Shown here: piece by piece, positions 10,478 to 22,366 of the stretch
Layout: each line of letters opens with the position of its first letter
How positions within the stretch are numbered: the stretch's first letter is position 1
NCBI GenBank assembly: GCA_900312665.1
Contig: ONZQ02000001.1
Location: 2,816,496 to 2,880,495 of the forward strand
DNA length: 64,000 nucleotides
From: Cephalotrichum gorgonifer
Lineage: Eukaryota > Ascomycota > Sordariomycetes > Microascales > Microascaceae
Direction: 5' to 3'
The notes under the pieces: generated by a model
What the model saw: only the letters and a program-made list of their open reading frames with translations
Database searches by the model: none
Told to the model about the DNA's origin: nothing
Position numbers and translations under genes: made by a program

Positions 10478-11455
10478 CTAATGCCTTCTCAGGACGACAA
10501 TCTTGCCCCCGGCGGCCTGCGAGTCCAGCATCCTGTGCGCGCCCTGGATGTCCTCGTCGCCGAACACGTGCGAAGGCTTCGCGTCCCATTCGCCCGCCTC
10601 GATCCTACGGACGATGTCCTGCATCGGGATCCCGGACAGCGGGAAGTCAGGGCTGCCCAGTACCTTGCTGTGGAAGAGGCTGAAGTGGACGCTGGGTTTC
10701 ATCTGTAGCATGGGGTTGAAGTCCGCCACGGGGGCGAGCCCGCCCAGCCAGCCCGCCTGTAGCATCCGGCCGCCCGGGCGTGCGAGGCCGATGGACTCGA
10801 GGAGCACGCTGTTCCCGACGAGGTTGAGGACCTTGTCGAACCGGGGGGGGTTGTCAAACTGCTCCTCCAGCTCGGGGCGCTCCAGCTTCACGTCCGCGGC
10901 CCCCATCTGCCTCAACCGTGGGAACCGCGCCTCCTGTCGGGTGGTGGCCGTCACGACGGCCCCGGCGCTGACGGCCAGGTTCAGCGCGGCCTGGCCGACC
11001 GTGGAGGTCGCGCCGCGGACGAGCAGCCTCTCTCCGCGCTGTAGGTCCAGGATGGTGAACAGACACGTGTAAGCCGTGCAGTAGACCTCCGGCAGGGCGG
11101 CGAGCTCCTCCCACGGCAGCCCCGTCTCGATGCGGACCACATTGGATGTGGGGACGTTCACGAACTCGGCGTACCCGCCGGGACGGTCCCTCCCCATGCC
11201 GCCCATGACGCCCATCACCTTGCTCCCGAGGGGGACCTCGCCCCCGGGGCAGGCGGCGACGGTCCCGACGCACTCGAGGCCAGAGACGGGGTCCCACTCG
11301 TCCCACTCGCCCTTGCGCATGTGCATCTCGGCGTGGTTGACGCCGAAGGCCCGGACGTGGATGAGGACCTCGCCGGGGACGGGGGCGGGCTTGGGGAGGG
11401 TTTTGCGCTGGAGGACTTCGGGGCCGCCGAATTCTGTGATGATGATGGCGTCCAT
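10478..11455 (-). CDS. Medium-chain NAD(P)H-dependent reductase (quinone oxidoreductase-like, no structural zinc)
   Basis: A single exon of 325 aa with the ATG at 11455; the frame runs 16 codons further upstream only to a TTG. The N-terminal GroES-like half carries GEVLIHVRAFGVNHAEMHMRKG and GLECVGTV. The Rossmann half starts LLVRGATSTVGQAALNLA (residues about 144-161), a variant of the GAAGGVG-type nucleotide-binding loop. Family members transfer hydride from NAD(P)H to quinones, enones or similar carbonyls. The cysteine/histidine zinc ligands of true alcohol dehydrogenases are absent, placing it with the zinc-independent quinone reductase/enoyl reductase branch. Substrate cannot be told from sequence. 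Neighbours (a secreted protein and an O-methyltransferase) might suggest a secondary-metabolism setting, but no backbone synthase is present. Confidence 0.88.
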   Translation of the reverse strand: MDAIIITEFGGPEVLQRKTLPKPAPVPGEVLIHVRAFGVNHAEMHMRKGEWDEWDPVSGLECVGTVAACPGGEVPLGSKVMGVMGGMGRDRPGGYAEFVNVPTSNVVRIETGLPWEELAALPEVYCTAYTCLFTILDLQRGERLLVRGATSTVGQAALNLAVSAGAVVTATTRQEARFPRLRQMGAADVKLERPELEEQFDNPPRFDKVLNLVGNSVLLESIGLARPGGRMLQAGWLGGLAPVADFNPMLQMKPSVHFSLFHSKVLGSPDFPLSGIPMQDIVRRIEAGEWDAKPSHVFGDEDIQGAHRMLDSQAAGGKIVVLRRH

Positions 11456-12607
11456 TGCTTTGAGGTTTCGTGTGGTCCAACGCGCTTGGGTAAGGGAAGG
11501 CAAAGATCAATTGTTATTTATGTATAGTACAGATACTACCAATGTACCGTTTGATATCAAACGGAGAATGCTTGGAATAGATATGAAAGGAAACCAGGTG
11601 GCTTTTTGCTAGATGGACCGAATATCGGTATTCTGATGCCTTGCTGGGTCAAGGATGGGCCGAGGAGCGAGTATGTCCGAGGCGTTTATATTCATAGATC
11701 TTGTAGGTAGCACAGAGAGTTGTATATCACCTGGTTGTGTCATGTAAAGGGCGTGCACAGTCCATTCATGCTGATCTCTTTGATGACATATTCGTACGAG
11801 TACAAGTAGACTTCTTGCCCTCTTTTGCAGAATGTCTGTCGTACAAACAAATGGATGGATGCAAGACGCGCGAGAAGGATGGCAGAGGCAAGCCCCAGTC
11901 CATCCTGCACACGTCAGGAGGTTCAAACCAGGCACGGAGTTACTCATAAGCATCCAGAAGCGCCGTCTTATCACTCTTTCTATCACCTAAAGTGTTAGTT
12001 AGCTTTAGAGGAAGACGTTTAATACCGTCCACGGTCATGGCAAATGAGACCCGGTATTATTGATGTTCGGGCTTTTTCTTTTAGCAGCTTACATGTAGGC
12101 TCCTGCTTACTCCGATGCTCCGATGTCGTTTCGGTTCTCTCGGCTGTCTTAAGCTCCTATGTTCCATATTTTTGAATCCCAAAATTCGCCGTCGCGATGA
12201 AAAATGTGATGCAAGCCCTCTGTTGAATATTGATCAGACTTCGGCTTGCGACGATGCTCCGATGTGGTTCTCGGTTAATCGGCACGGGGCGCTTGACCCT
12301 TGAATTCCTTACAAAGAAATCGTGACGATACCGGAGGTGGTTTGCTATGACGCCATCTAAGGCCATTTAAGGAGAGCCTAGAACAACCCAATACCAAGAC
12401 CGTATTGGGAAGTCGCGCCAAGATGTATGTTCCAAACACCAACGAGGGGCTAGCAATGGGCTGTCGTCATGGTTTGCATGGTCGTCTGGTGCGTCTCCCT
12501 CCGGATAACGGCGGTCATAAGCTCGCGGCCGTACCTGTCGGTGCTCGCTCATGCGAGGGCCGGGATCGTATAAGCAGTCGCAAGAAGGGAGTATAAGAGC
12601 GACAGCT

Positions 12608-12615
12608 TATATAAA
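12608..12615 (+). promoter_or_regulatory. TATA box of the O-methyltransferase gene
   Basis: TATATAAA lies 164 nt before the ATG at 12779, a usual distance for filamentous fungi. No other TATA element lies closer except the TA repeat at 12752-12768, which is too near the ATG to act as one. Confidence 0.5.
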
Positions 12616-12751
12616 CTACAAGCCCATCAACCTCGGCACCGAGTCTACCCATGATAATCATCATTATAACCACTTAACCCTCGCACCCTGATTGACCTAC
12701 AGGGACTAAGTTTGCAAAAGCAGAAGACGCCAGCTCACGAGACACTTTCAT

Positions 12752-12768
12752 TATATATATATATATAT
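12752..12768. repeat. TA dinucleotide repeat in the leader
   Basis: Seventeen bases of alternating T and A end 10 nt before the O-methyltransferase start codon, inside the predicted 5'UTR. Confidence 0.85.
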
Positions 12769-12778
12769 CACCACCGAA

Positions 12779-13783
12779 ATGAAGAGCGGTGTCACCCCCC
12801 TGTACCCCAACGACAAGGTCGCCGAGAGGGTGACTGACTACTCGGCGAGCCACTCGACCCCGCTCCCGAAGTACATCACCGACTTCCACGCGAGCGTCTC
12901 GAAGAATCACAAGAGCTCGTTTTACCTGACTTCGAACTTCCAGTCGCAGTACCATGTCACGCTCGCGCGGTTAATCGGGGCCAAGCGAGGTGGGTTGTTT
13001 TCTCCCCTTCCCTCGCTTCCCACCTCACACCCCGCCTCACTCCTCCTTAAACCTCCAAACGAAGAGCTGTGCTAAAAGCGTCCGTGATGCTTGTTTGGAT
13101 GCAGTCCTCGAGATTGGAGTTTTCGTCGGATACTCCGCCATGGTGTGGTCCCACGCCATCGGACCGGATGGCCATGTTACCGGTCTAGAATTCAGCCCCG
13201 AATTCGCAAAGGAGGCCGAGGACGCCTTCGCCGCTAACGGCGTAAAGAATGTCGAGGTGGTTGTAGGGGCCGCGAGTGAGACGTACGTGCTTAATATCTT
13301 CTGACGCCGCATTCACTCTACTTTCTCCCCTCCCCTGTTTTCCTCCGGCCCCCCCTCCCCGAGTTTACGCACGCCGTACAAGCCCGGCGCAAGAAACTAA
13401 CAAGCCCCTCATGGGAGCCCAGACTCCCCACGCTCAAGCCCTCGGAGCCCTACGACCTCATCTTCATCGACGCCGACAAGGAGGGGTACCCGGGATACCT
13501 CGCCCAGATCCTCGCCCAGTCGGCTCCCGGCTCGGCGAGCAGGCTCCTCCGCCCCGGCGGCGTCATCATCGCCGACAACGTCCTCCGTCGCGGCATCGTG
13601 GCCGACGACAGCACCGACAACCCGTACGTGGCGGAGCAGACGGAGAAGAGGACCGCGGCAGGGCTGGAGAGCGGTCTCAAGGGCCTGAGGGACTTTAACA
13701 GCGCGTTGGTCTCGAGCGAGAGGATCGAGGCGTTCCTGTTGCCTCTGTATGACGGTGTTGGCATCGGGAGGCTCATAGACTAA
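12779..13783 (+). CDS. SAM-dependent O-methyltransferase, CCoAMT (type 3) family
   Basis: Three exons: 12779-12989, 13105-13282 and 13405-13783, total 255 aa. Intron 1 joins ..IGAKR to VLEIGVFVGYSA, the SAM-binding loop typical of the family. The following acidic residue region is VTGLEFSPEFA. Exon 3 carries YDLIFIDADKEGYPGY and LLRPGGVIIADNVLRRG, the metal/substrate-binding motifs of cation-dependent caffeoyl-CoA-type O-methyltransferases. These enzymes methylate catechol-type hydroxyls. The C-terminus GVGIGRLID is close to the family's usual DG(I/L)..ar ending. The acceptor of intron 2 is AACAAG, weaker than usual; it was chosen because the alternative (CGCAAG, 10 nt earlier) runs into a stop. 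Acceptor substrate unknown. Confidence 0.88.
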
Positions 13784-14176
13784 GAAGGGATGCGATTTGA
13801 CATAACATGTTGCAGAGGATATACATTGGATACACGTGGAATATTCACCATCACAGGAAATAGAGTAGATACCTCCCCTGAAGTCCATTAATATCTTCTT
13901 CGTTTCGATGTTTGCGGGGTTGACGGAGGAAGCCTTCTTTCCTGAACAATGACACGTGATGAATAATGCATGTCCAAGTACTCTTGAAATCCAGGGTCTC
14001 ACCTCCAGGCCTGTCCCTAGCGCAGTGTATGACTAGCCAATGGTAGAGCTCCACCCTCCCCACCTAAGTAATCGCATCTTCCATGCGCGCCGGGAACTAA
14101 TTTGAACCAGGCGCCAGGACGACAAACTGCGCTCACCAAGCTTCCGAATAGGCGACGAAACTGGCCGCGACAAACA
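13784..14176. other. Short intergenic region
   Basis: It is 393 nt between two plus-strand genes. It should hold the terminator of the methyltransferase gene and the promoter of the next gene. No clear TATA box or repeat seen. Confidence 0.6.
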
Positions 14177-15080
14177 ATGGCCGCAAGATCCGCCTCGCCC
14201 TCCCTGGGCACCTTTTTCGCACCTCGAACCGTCTTCGTCAGGGCATCTCCAGTTCCGCTAACCTTCTCCGAGCGCCGCGCCGTGCTTCACGCCCTCAAGA
14301 AGCACTGCAGGATAGACTTCTTCAAGAAGATCAAGGTTCGTCTTGCGTCTCCTTACTCGGGGAAAGTGCCACGATTATTCCATGTAATAAAGTGGATGGG
14401 AATACGGCACTGGAGGGGTTTCATATAACGCTTCCTTGGCTGACAGCATCTTTTGTCTTACTCCTGAACAGAATAACCCGTCATCGTTCCTGTCCCTGGC
14501 CGAGAGCGAAGAAGCCGCCCGGACGCTGATCGCCAAGAGCCCTCTAAAGTACCAGCTCGCAATCGACGCCGCCGACCCCGACGCCCGGTCGACGCCACTC
14601 GACGGGAACCTCGACTCCAAGACCCCGCGGACGGGAGGCGACCTTCCGACAACCTCCTCCCGGGACGCCGCCAGCGCGAAGCAGCCGTCCGGGGCCACGA
14701 AGCAGTTCGTGATCCACATCTTCCCGCAGCGCGGAGGCAAGACCCTCGCCGAGATGGTGCAGAGCTCGCGCCTCTTCGGCCCGTGGCCCGCCGCGCCCGA
14801 CATGACGTCGTTTGCGACGCGGCACCTGCGGAGGTCGATCCCCGGCGACGACGGCGCGGCGCTGAGGGACGGGCTCGCCGACTGGGAGACGGGCGACCAG
14901 CTGGTGGAGGACGGGGACGTGTTCGTGGACTTGGATAGGGCCGGGACCGGGGCGCGCAACGACGCGAAGCGTTACGTGGAAAAGCGGAAGCAGCGGCGGG
15001 AGTCGAGGCTGGCGTGGTCTGGGTTGTTCAAGGACACCCAGAGGGATACGCAGCGCGGGGATCCTCTTTCTCCCTCCTGA
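14177..15080 (+). CDS. Uncharacterised fungal protein, possibly mitochondrial
   Basis: Two exons: 14177-14335 and 14472-15080, total 255 aa. The intron runs from GTTCGT, a slightly unusual donor, through a CTGAC branch site to GAACAG, joining ..FFKKIK to NNPSSFLS. The N-terminus (MAARSASPSL, then AP and VRASP) is rich in Ala/Ser/Arg with no acid for about 30 residues, which fits a mitochondrial targeting peptide. Then come PLTFSERRAVLHALKKHC, a Ser/Thr-rich variable segment (about 95-125) and a second block, FVIHIFPQRGGKTLAEMV.SS.LFGPWP. The C-terminus is rich in Arg/Lys. I recognise no named family. The two conserved-looking blocks with a variable linker suggest a real, evolving protein and not a chance frame. 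Confidence 0.7.
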
Positions 15081-16510
15081 TAAAGTCCCCACGCGGCTAT
15101 CATGAGATGTAAAATCATATCATGGGCATCGCCAACCTTGGCAAGCACACTCCGGTTTTGGGGTACTGCGGTGGTTCTCTGACCATCACGCAGCACTGAG
15201 CTCAAAAGCCGATATGTTCTCCAAGGGAGGAGGACGACAGCAATCGCCCCGGAGTGGATATGTACTGCGGGAAGCCGACAAAGGCCACGCCATACTCTCT
15301 GCACACAGCAGGAAAGCGTGCCGCCTGCTCTGGCCACCATCCACCACCCCGTGCAGTGGGGCCACGGCATATTCGTGTCCCACGACTGTGGGCCGGTGCC
15401 GCGCAAGGTTCTGGGTTCATGATGCACCTGGCTCGGCTAGGTCATGCACCTAGCTGCCGGAGGGGGGAAACTCAACTTGAGAGTGTGCAGCTAGGGAGCC
15501 TCACGCCACGAAGAATCGAGTCACGAGTAACCCCCACGGGTTAACCTTATCCAAGATAAATATGTCTGGAATAATAGATAGGTCTACAAGCCCGATCATG
15601 AGTGCGTGCGGTATAGGTGGTGTTTCCACGCCCGGAAATCGTCGACGTGCTCAATATTCAACCTCGTTTTTCGCCTTCCTTCGGCATAGCTCGAGCAGAG
15701 CATGACCATTCTTACCGTCTCAACCTTTCCTTGCTTCTTCATGTGGCCATACCGTGCAGACGGCGGGACACAAGCCTGACTGTATGCCCTCGTGTGGTGA
15801 AACCAGCCTTGCAAGATGCCCCCTCCCCCCAGATGATGTCCGCCCTCCTCCCTCCCCTATGCATAGTCAGCGCCGAGCCGAGCGGGTGTCACTTGTGCTG
15901 TACACCTTGGGTTTGTCGAATATGCGACTAGGATGCACAGGGCCGGAGCAACCGAGTCGCGAACGATATCCACTTGGCCCTTTCATGGTTTCTGGACTTG
16001 GTGATTTACGGGTAAGTGGGGGTGGGGGGAGCGGTGGCTGTCCTCCCATCGCCCACATGCTACACAAACACCAGCCAGCCAAGGTCAGGGGGTGAAGGTG
16101 AAGGTGAAAAGTGGAGGAGAAAGTATAATTCCTCCGTTTTGTGTCGATGACTATTTTGGTGTGTAAGTGAATCACAAACCAGGCCTGTACCCCGGGGACG
16201 ACTGGAGGAGCGGAAAGCTCCAGCAGAGAGAGGGCCATGGACTGTCCCATGTATCGGGGCAACCCCCCTTCTTTCCCTTCCTCACGTTCCTCCTTCCGAC
16301 CTTTAAACTGTACCACCGTGCCTTCCTTTTGTATTTACTCCCCTCTCCCATAAACCCTTCTCCACCACTATCCGGAAACGAGACAAACTCTCACCCTTTC
16401 CATTCCTTTATACAACACTAGCGCCCGAAAAGACCCCTCCCTCCCCTTACCCCTAGAGATAGAGAGATTCATTGAAAGGAGGGGAAAAGAAGCGACAGCA
16501 ATCAGACAAT
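15081..16510. other. Intergenic region
   Basis: It is 1.4 kb between two plus-strand genes. No gene, RNA or strong repeat was found. The last 250 nt are pyrimidine-rich (CTTTCC-type), as usual for leaders in this window, and probably form the 5'UTR of the SUR7-type gene. Confidence 0.55.
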
Positions 16511-17409
16511 ATGAAGACCAGCATCTGCAACATTTTCGGATCGGCCCTGCTCCTCGTGGCGGCCATCCTCCTCATCGTCGCGAGCGTGTCCGCGCCCGTC
16601 GTGAGTACTGTTAGTATTTTGACGGTGGTGCCTCCGGCGAATGCCACAGCGGGCGAGATCACCTTTGGTACCTTTGGCCACTGCGTTCAGTATGGAGGCG
16701 ACAAGTAGGTGTTCCCCTCGGCGTAGCGCTCACTGTTTACGCGCTCTCGCCATCTATACATACCCACAACCACCCCTTCTCAAATCCCAGCATGGCCCAT
16801 CCATGCTCCCACCGGCGGGATACTCGCGAGAGAAACAAAAAAGAACAAGTTCTAACGTCCTACAGCAGAGGAAACGTATGCTCCAAGTCCACGCTGGGAT
16901 ACTCTCCCCTCGACGTCACCCACAACCTCTCCATCACAGACACGGGCGGCTACTCTCGCACCACGACCCGCGCCCTCACGCGCGTCATGATCCTCCACCC
17001 CGTTGGCGCCGTCCTCTGCGCACTCGCCTTCCTCCTGACCCTCGCCGCCGGCATGGTCGGCCGCGTAGTCGCCTGCCTCACGGCTCTGACGGCCTTCATC
17101 ATGGTGGCACTAGCCGTGGTCTCCGATTTCGTCCTCTTCGGCATCATCCGCGCCGTGGTTAGCGAGGACTCGCGCCACAGGAGCCGCGCCGGGTTCGGAG
17201 TCGCCATGTGGTGCGTGCTTGCCGCTGCTATCCTGTCGTTCGTGACTTTATTCGGGGTGCTTGGGACATGTTGTACGGGGAGGGATATGGAGAAGGCGGC
17301 GGAGGCGCCACCGCCTGCGGCGACGGCCGCGGCCCCAGCCGACGGGAGTGTCGGCGGGGCTGTCGAGGAGGCTGCACAGCCTAAGAGGCGCTTCTGGAAA
17401 CGCGGATGA
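16511..17409 (+). CDS. SUR7/PalI-type four-span plasma-membrane protein
   Basis: Two exons: 16511-16704 and 16866-17409, total 245 aa. The first hydrophobic segment is at about residues 9-31, followed by an external loop with the family's GTFGHC...VCS pair of cysteines and a LGYS motif. Three more membrane segments lie near 107-129, 132-158 and 170-194. The tail is short, Ala/Pro-rich and basic (PKRRFWKRG). SUR7/PalI proteins mark eisosome or pH-sensing membrane domains in fungi; which branch this one belongs to cannot be decided by eye. The intron acceptor is CAGCAG (16863-16868), a tandem NAGNAG site, so the junction can read D-N-R-G or D-K-G with no frame change. Confidence 0.8.
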
Positions 17410-20400
17410 GGCTATTTGGTTTTTGGGGCTTCGGACCTCATGAGTAAACAGCGGTTTTTTAAACAGCGTGCACTATGCGGGGGATGATAGGAACGGAATG
17501 GGGACGAGAACATGGGACTCGGGCAGTCTCAAAACGACTACTAGTAAGAGAGCGGTGTATCTGATGTTAAGGAGTACGGGGTGTTCCCTTCCCGAGAGAG
17601 ATTATCTCGAATTTAAACATGTCTGTTCTTGGTGTCCCGTTCTTAATGTGCCTGATGTGAAGACTAGATACGGTCGATTGCCATTGCTATTCTTATACAC
17701 GCCGAGGACGAGTATATGTGATCGAGGAAGCCTGCACGCTTGTTCAGCTCCCGGCTCAGCTCTCCCAACACTCGTCGTCGGGTATCGCCCCGAGAACCGG
17801 GCATGTAGGGCTAGATCGGGGCCGGCCGGGGTGGGCCTGGTGGGTACCTGCGCTAAAGATGCACAGGAGGCGAGCTCCCGGGGGCGCGGCCTGTTCTTAG
17901 CAGGGTGATTCCAGAGGCCGATCGACATGGCACAAGTAGTAAACTAGTAAGCTGGCACTGGCCTAGCTTGGGGACTCTTTCCTGGTCGGTCCGCATGAGC
18001 GGTGGTCATGTGCCATCTGGAGGGGCCGCCGGCGGGGTATGGTTACAGGCTTCTTCACCTCGCCTAGAGCACCGGCCCATACAAGTATATGCATGCAATA
18101 TGGGGGTTAGTTATGTTGAATGCACACATGGGTACGTCAGCGCACGAAGCTAGTCAATCGGCGTGTCCGAGGTGGGAGTCTTGGCAGTGGGGTTGTGATT
18201 TGCTTCCTGCTATTGCGCAGGAGGAAAGCTGGCCGAGCCAATAGGCTAACAAGAAGATTATCGATGCACGTCCCTTCTTGCAAGGGTGTAAGAGGGAGAG
18301 ATACTCCGAGAGAGGGCAAGGCGACCCATGTCCATTCTGCTTTGTTTGGGTTCAGCTCATAACTAGTTAATGGATCTCGATGGGTCTAGGGAAAGGTGAA
18401 CTTGTATTACGGAGCCTACTCGCAGTGAAGAGTAAAGTATAACCTGCCAAGGATGGGCAATGATGGGGAACCGAACACAACATGGCGCATTCCAAGTACT
18501 TGTAAACGTGGGAGAAGTCACGATTCTTCTCCCCGTGATCTGCCCATCCAGGCCTGAGCCGATCAACGCACCTTCCCTGTCCCAACAAGTTTCTGTCTCA
18601 AAACATACGTCACGCTCCTGCTACCGCGAGATTGTGCACCAGTAACCCACGACGTTACTAGGTCACCTTACCTCTCACCCCGAAACCGAGCTGTGCAGCT
18701 TCAAGTGTGCCAACAGTATGGTATGGCCATCCTTCGCCGCTCCCGTAATGCCCTTAGCGGGGGCCGTCTGCCCTTCCCGTGCCGTATTTGCAGGCGCCAC
18801 CTTATCGGCCATCAGAGTAAGGATATATATCGTGCGAGACCGGCGCCTATAAGACCCGAAGCTCTTCAGCCTCGGGCATGTCGGAGACTGAGCCTCGGTC
18901 AGGTCGGGGTCAGGCACAGGCACGACAGGGCTGGTTCTTGTTCCGGCGTAATGGGTCTAGGCGCCCAGACCTTTTCGGTTGGGGAGAGCTGGATAATCGG
19001 CACGGGGGGATTACGTCGCCCTCCTCGAGCCAAGGGAGAGCTAGCTCCACATAATGTACCATCGCAATGCACCTGGAGAACCCCGCCCCGTCCGGCCCAA
19101 TCAATCCCACCTGTCACTTCAGCGTTGAAGCTAAGTGGGATGCTCCTTCCCTTCCCTTCACCTCGTCCTCGCCAAAAAAAAAATACGAGTATCAGGACAG
19201 GGAGAAGAGCAGAGCCGCCGTTTCTAATATTATCTCACCGAGCGTTAAAACAAAGAAAGGGCCGCATCTTTGGGCCTGACATGCTCGGTCGACAAGGCCC
19301 CAATTCCCTCTCCCCGGCGCACCGGTAGGTTGGTGGGGCCAGGTGAGTCTCTTGGCGCGCGCCTGTCTTGTCCATTGTCTCGAAGCAGCAGCGGTAAAAT
19401 GTATCCTGCCCAGGCGACGTATATTTACCGGCCTTCCCCGACCAGTCGATCGAAGTCTTGGCTCGCATTTGAGGGAAAAGGCGATCGCGGAGTGTTAGTG
19501 GTCAGGCCAGGAACCCCCGCTCCGACGAATTCCTCAACAAAGGTAAGAGTAACTTGGGGACGGACCACCCAAGATTCCCATCATTTTGGTGTTGTTCGAG
19601 TGAATTCTTGCAGGGATGCTCCGTAATAAACCGTGCATGCATACCCTGGACACCTGGACAAGACGGCCTGGGGCCCCCCGGCGCTTTCTGATGTCGCCGC
19701 AGGGGGACCATTCGAGGACGAAGAAACGTGTTGCGATCGATAGGAAACAAGGCACCCCCCGGCCCTTGAAGTTACCCAGCCCACACAGCCGTACCTTTTG
19801 TTCTACTCTTGCTCTAATACTCCGTATTACTCGCGGCTTGCACGGCGAAACGCCGAGGACAAAAACGGGTCCATCCGGTCGCTCGCCTGTCCCCGTTACC
19901 GCCAAGAGCCTTAGTTTCTCAATAAAGGGAGAGTAGGTAGCAGTAGTCGTAAGTTTCGCCGGTCGGAGTGGGTGGAACAAAAGGCCCAAGAGGAATTTAA
20001 AGTGCCTGAAAGCGCAGAAACCGCCTGAACCTGAGGAATTTCTCGGCGTTAAAAAGGGACAGGAAGAGAGGACTTGGTGGCCAACCCCGGGCATGACGAG
20101 GCCCTCCTGACCCGGCTTATTCCCGCCCCAATACACCACCACACTCTCTTGGCTGCCTTTTTGCCTCGCATACTTCCGTCCCTATTGTATGCACATAATC
20201 GTACTCGTACTCCGTACATGTACACTGCATGTGCTGTGCTTGATTGAAATACTCGACGTTGCCCCTCCGGTCAGCCGCTGCGTCAATCTCCCTTCCCATC
20301 TTCTCTTTCCCCCCCAAGCTGCATAATACGCCGTCCTCGATATTCCTAAACTTCATCGCGGCTGAGAATTAATAACCACGTGCGACTTCCGTGAGTGAGG

Positions 20401-21039
20401 CACTACGACTTACTTACCTTCAAGGACCTTCACACCGAACGTACTCCGCTTTCGCCTTCCGAGGAACCATCTCGAGTTAATCTTGCCCAACAAACGCCCC
20501 TTACATCATTCATTCCGCCCAGGGCCCTTGCGACTGTAATTCGACCGGACAGGATCTCAGATCCCCAAAAGCGAAAAGAGCAACGTCGATCGACAGTCCA
20601 AATTGTATATACATACCGTCACAAGTACTCCACACTCGCCACACATTTGACTCGGCCGATTCATATTACGAGTCTATTTTGCGTCTTATAAGACGAATCA
20701 TATTCCCGGCGCCTGGCCCTCCTTCTCGCCGCCGTTTCCCGCCGATTTTCTAGTCTACGACGACGTATTCATTACCACGCCTTTTCTTTTGTCACCCTGA
20801 CTCGACACTTGGTTATTGGACATCCCGTCTGCCCATCTAGGCACCGAACTTATTCTTATCGCCTGGCATTTTAAAGCGACAAATACAGCGAGCGTCCCCT
20901 TGATAGTGGTTTGGCCGCTCGAACTGGAAAAAGTGTTTTTGTAAACACTCAGCCGCAGGGAATAGTGCCATCTACTACTCTCCTGCAACCGACTGTCATT
21001 CTATCACCACTACCACCACCACTACCAACCATCACAAAA
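17410..21039. other. Long gene-free gap (3.6 kb)
   Basis: The largest stretch without a supportable gene. Open frames inside (for example 18693-19328 plus and 19534-20142 minus) start at non-ATG codons or lack motifs and splice support. No tRNA, rRNA or transposon signature was recognised. The right end (20200-21039) is pyrimidine-rich, contains GTACTCGTACTCCGTAC (20201-20217, including the recurring 8-mer) and should be the promoter and leader of the next gene. Long non-coding transcripts cannot be excluded. Confidence 0.5.
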
Positions 21040-21584
21040 ATGTCACACTCGGCGGACATGCAAGTACCACCCAGTCCAACGAGCACGACAAGCTCGGCCA
21101 AAATACGCCGGGACACGGGCTTCCCGGATATGTTCTTCGGCAGTACGTGAACGACCCTTATCCCCCTCCCCCCTCCACATCAACCTTTTTCTTCTTTCCC
21201 CCAACTAACACCGCCTCCCTAGCAAACCTACACCACCCAGACGCAGACACCTCCCCCAACGCCTCTATATCAGCCGAAGACGTCAACCCCGCCCAGGCCC
21301 CCAGGCGCCGCTTCACCAAGCTGATCCGCTCCCGCAACTCCCTCGCCCACGGCAAGATCGGCTCGTCCTCCGAGTCCCTCGCCGTCACGTCCTCGTCCGG
21401 GATCGACCCCGACGCGCTCACGCTCGAACTGGTGAGCGTCGTTATGACGCCCGACGGGAGGATCTCTAGGGAGCTGAACGTCGACGACGCGCGGGCCAGC
21501 TTCGAGGCCGAGATGGCGAGGCGGGGGTCGCAGGGCGCGGCGGCGAAACCGAAGAATATACTCAAGACGCTCTTTTCTACCTGA
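21040..21584 (+). CDS. Small uncharacterised protein
   Basis: Two exons: 21040-21142 and 21223-21584, total 154 aa. The intron is GTACGT...ACTAAC...CCTAG (80 nt). The start is in a good fungal context (CACAAAAATGTCACA). The N-terminal third is Ser/Thr/Pro-rich and probably disordered (SHSADMQVPPSPTSTTSS). A basic stretch PRRRFTKLIRSRNS follows, then a predicted ordered segment ALTLELVSVVMTPDGRISRELNVDDARASFEAEM, and a basic C-terminus. I recognise no domain. Spliced frame, codon use and good splice signals make a real gene likely; function unknown. Confidence 0.68.
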
Positions 21585-22366
21585 ACCAAGCGATAGCAAG
21601 CATCTCCTTCTTTTCCTCGGTTTTCTTTGTTTCTGGCGTGTTTTTTTTTCAGGGGGAAAGGGAGGGGAAGGGGGGCGTTGGATAAAATCGTTGAGAGGTG
21701 TTTACCTCTGCAAGGGGGGTTTTTATGAACTTATGAATTGGGTCAGGCCGGGGAAATTCGGAGGGATTCTGAAAGGGCATCTTCTAATAGCGAGGAGTTT
21801 GTATTTTTAACGGGGACATTTTGGCCTCTCGGTTTGGCCTCACGGTTTTGGGGCGCGTCACTAGAGGCGATTGATATACGCGGGCCACGGGAGTAAGCGG
21901 CAGGAGGAGGGAAGGATAGGATTGGGGTTAGGCTCCGGGATAGAAAGGGGAATGGAGACGTCCTAGAAAAGCAGAGGATTGCATATATCACGATCACGAT
22001 ATAGCTACATGTAGTGTCATTCACATCACACGTATGCACTATTGTACCATTGTCTAATATGACAAGTCCCAGCCGTGGGCCGAAACTCTTCGCCGACGAT
22101 GAATACAGAAGAAGATCGTACACGTCACCGTGGTATCCTTGACGCCGCGGTGCTCTATTGGTATTTCGCAAGGTAGACGGCACGCTATTTCTGCTCGTAA
22201 AACCACACAGTCTGTCTTCCACCAATGGACACTTCAATAACCAGGCCCTTCCCCTTTGACACGCCGTACAACTCTCTCGAGGGAAGACACATGCTAGCGC
22301 TTGTCAAAGCCACCGCCTCGCACCCGTGAAGTACACCCTTCCGTCGACAACCCTTCATCCCATTCC
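21585..22366. other. Intergenic region between convergent genes
   Basis: It should hold the 3' ends of the small unknown gene and of hydroxyisourate hydrolase. T- and G-rich runs lie at 21640-21725. No gene seen. Confidence 0.6.

Larger units (their letters stand above)
11456..12778. other. Divergent promoter region: reductase and O-methyltransferase
   Basis: No gene seen. It contains one copy of the 8-mer ACGAGTAC (11796-11803), a TATA box (12608-12615) for the plus-strand gene and a TA dinucleotide repeat right before that gene's start. Confidence 0.6.

Noticed and set aside
11456..11503. Upstream extension of the reductase
   Set aside because: It begins with TTG, and family alignment starts at MDAIIITEFGG.
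12752..12768. TA repeat as TATA box of the methyltransferase gene
   Set aside because: It ends only 10 nt before the ATG; the TATATAAA at 12608 is better placed.
18693..19328. 211-codon plus-strand open frame
   Set aside because: Starts at GTG, not ATG, and shows no domain or conserved pattern.
19534..20142. 202-codon minus-strand open frame in the large gap
   Set aside because: No recognisable domain or splice partner; the residue mix is typical of random frames.
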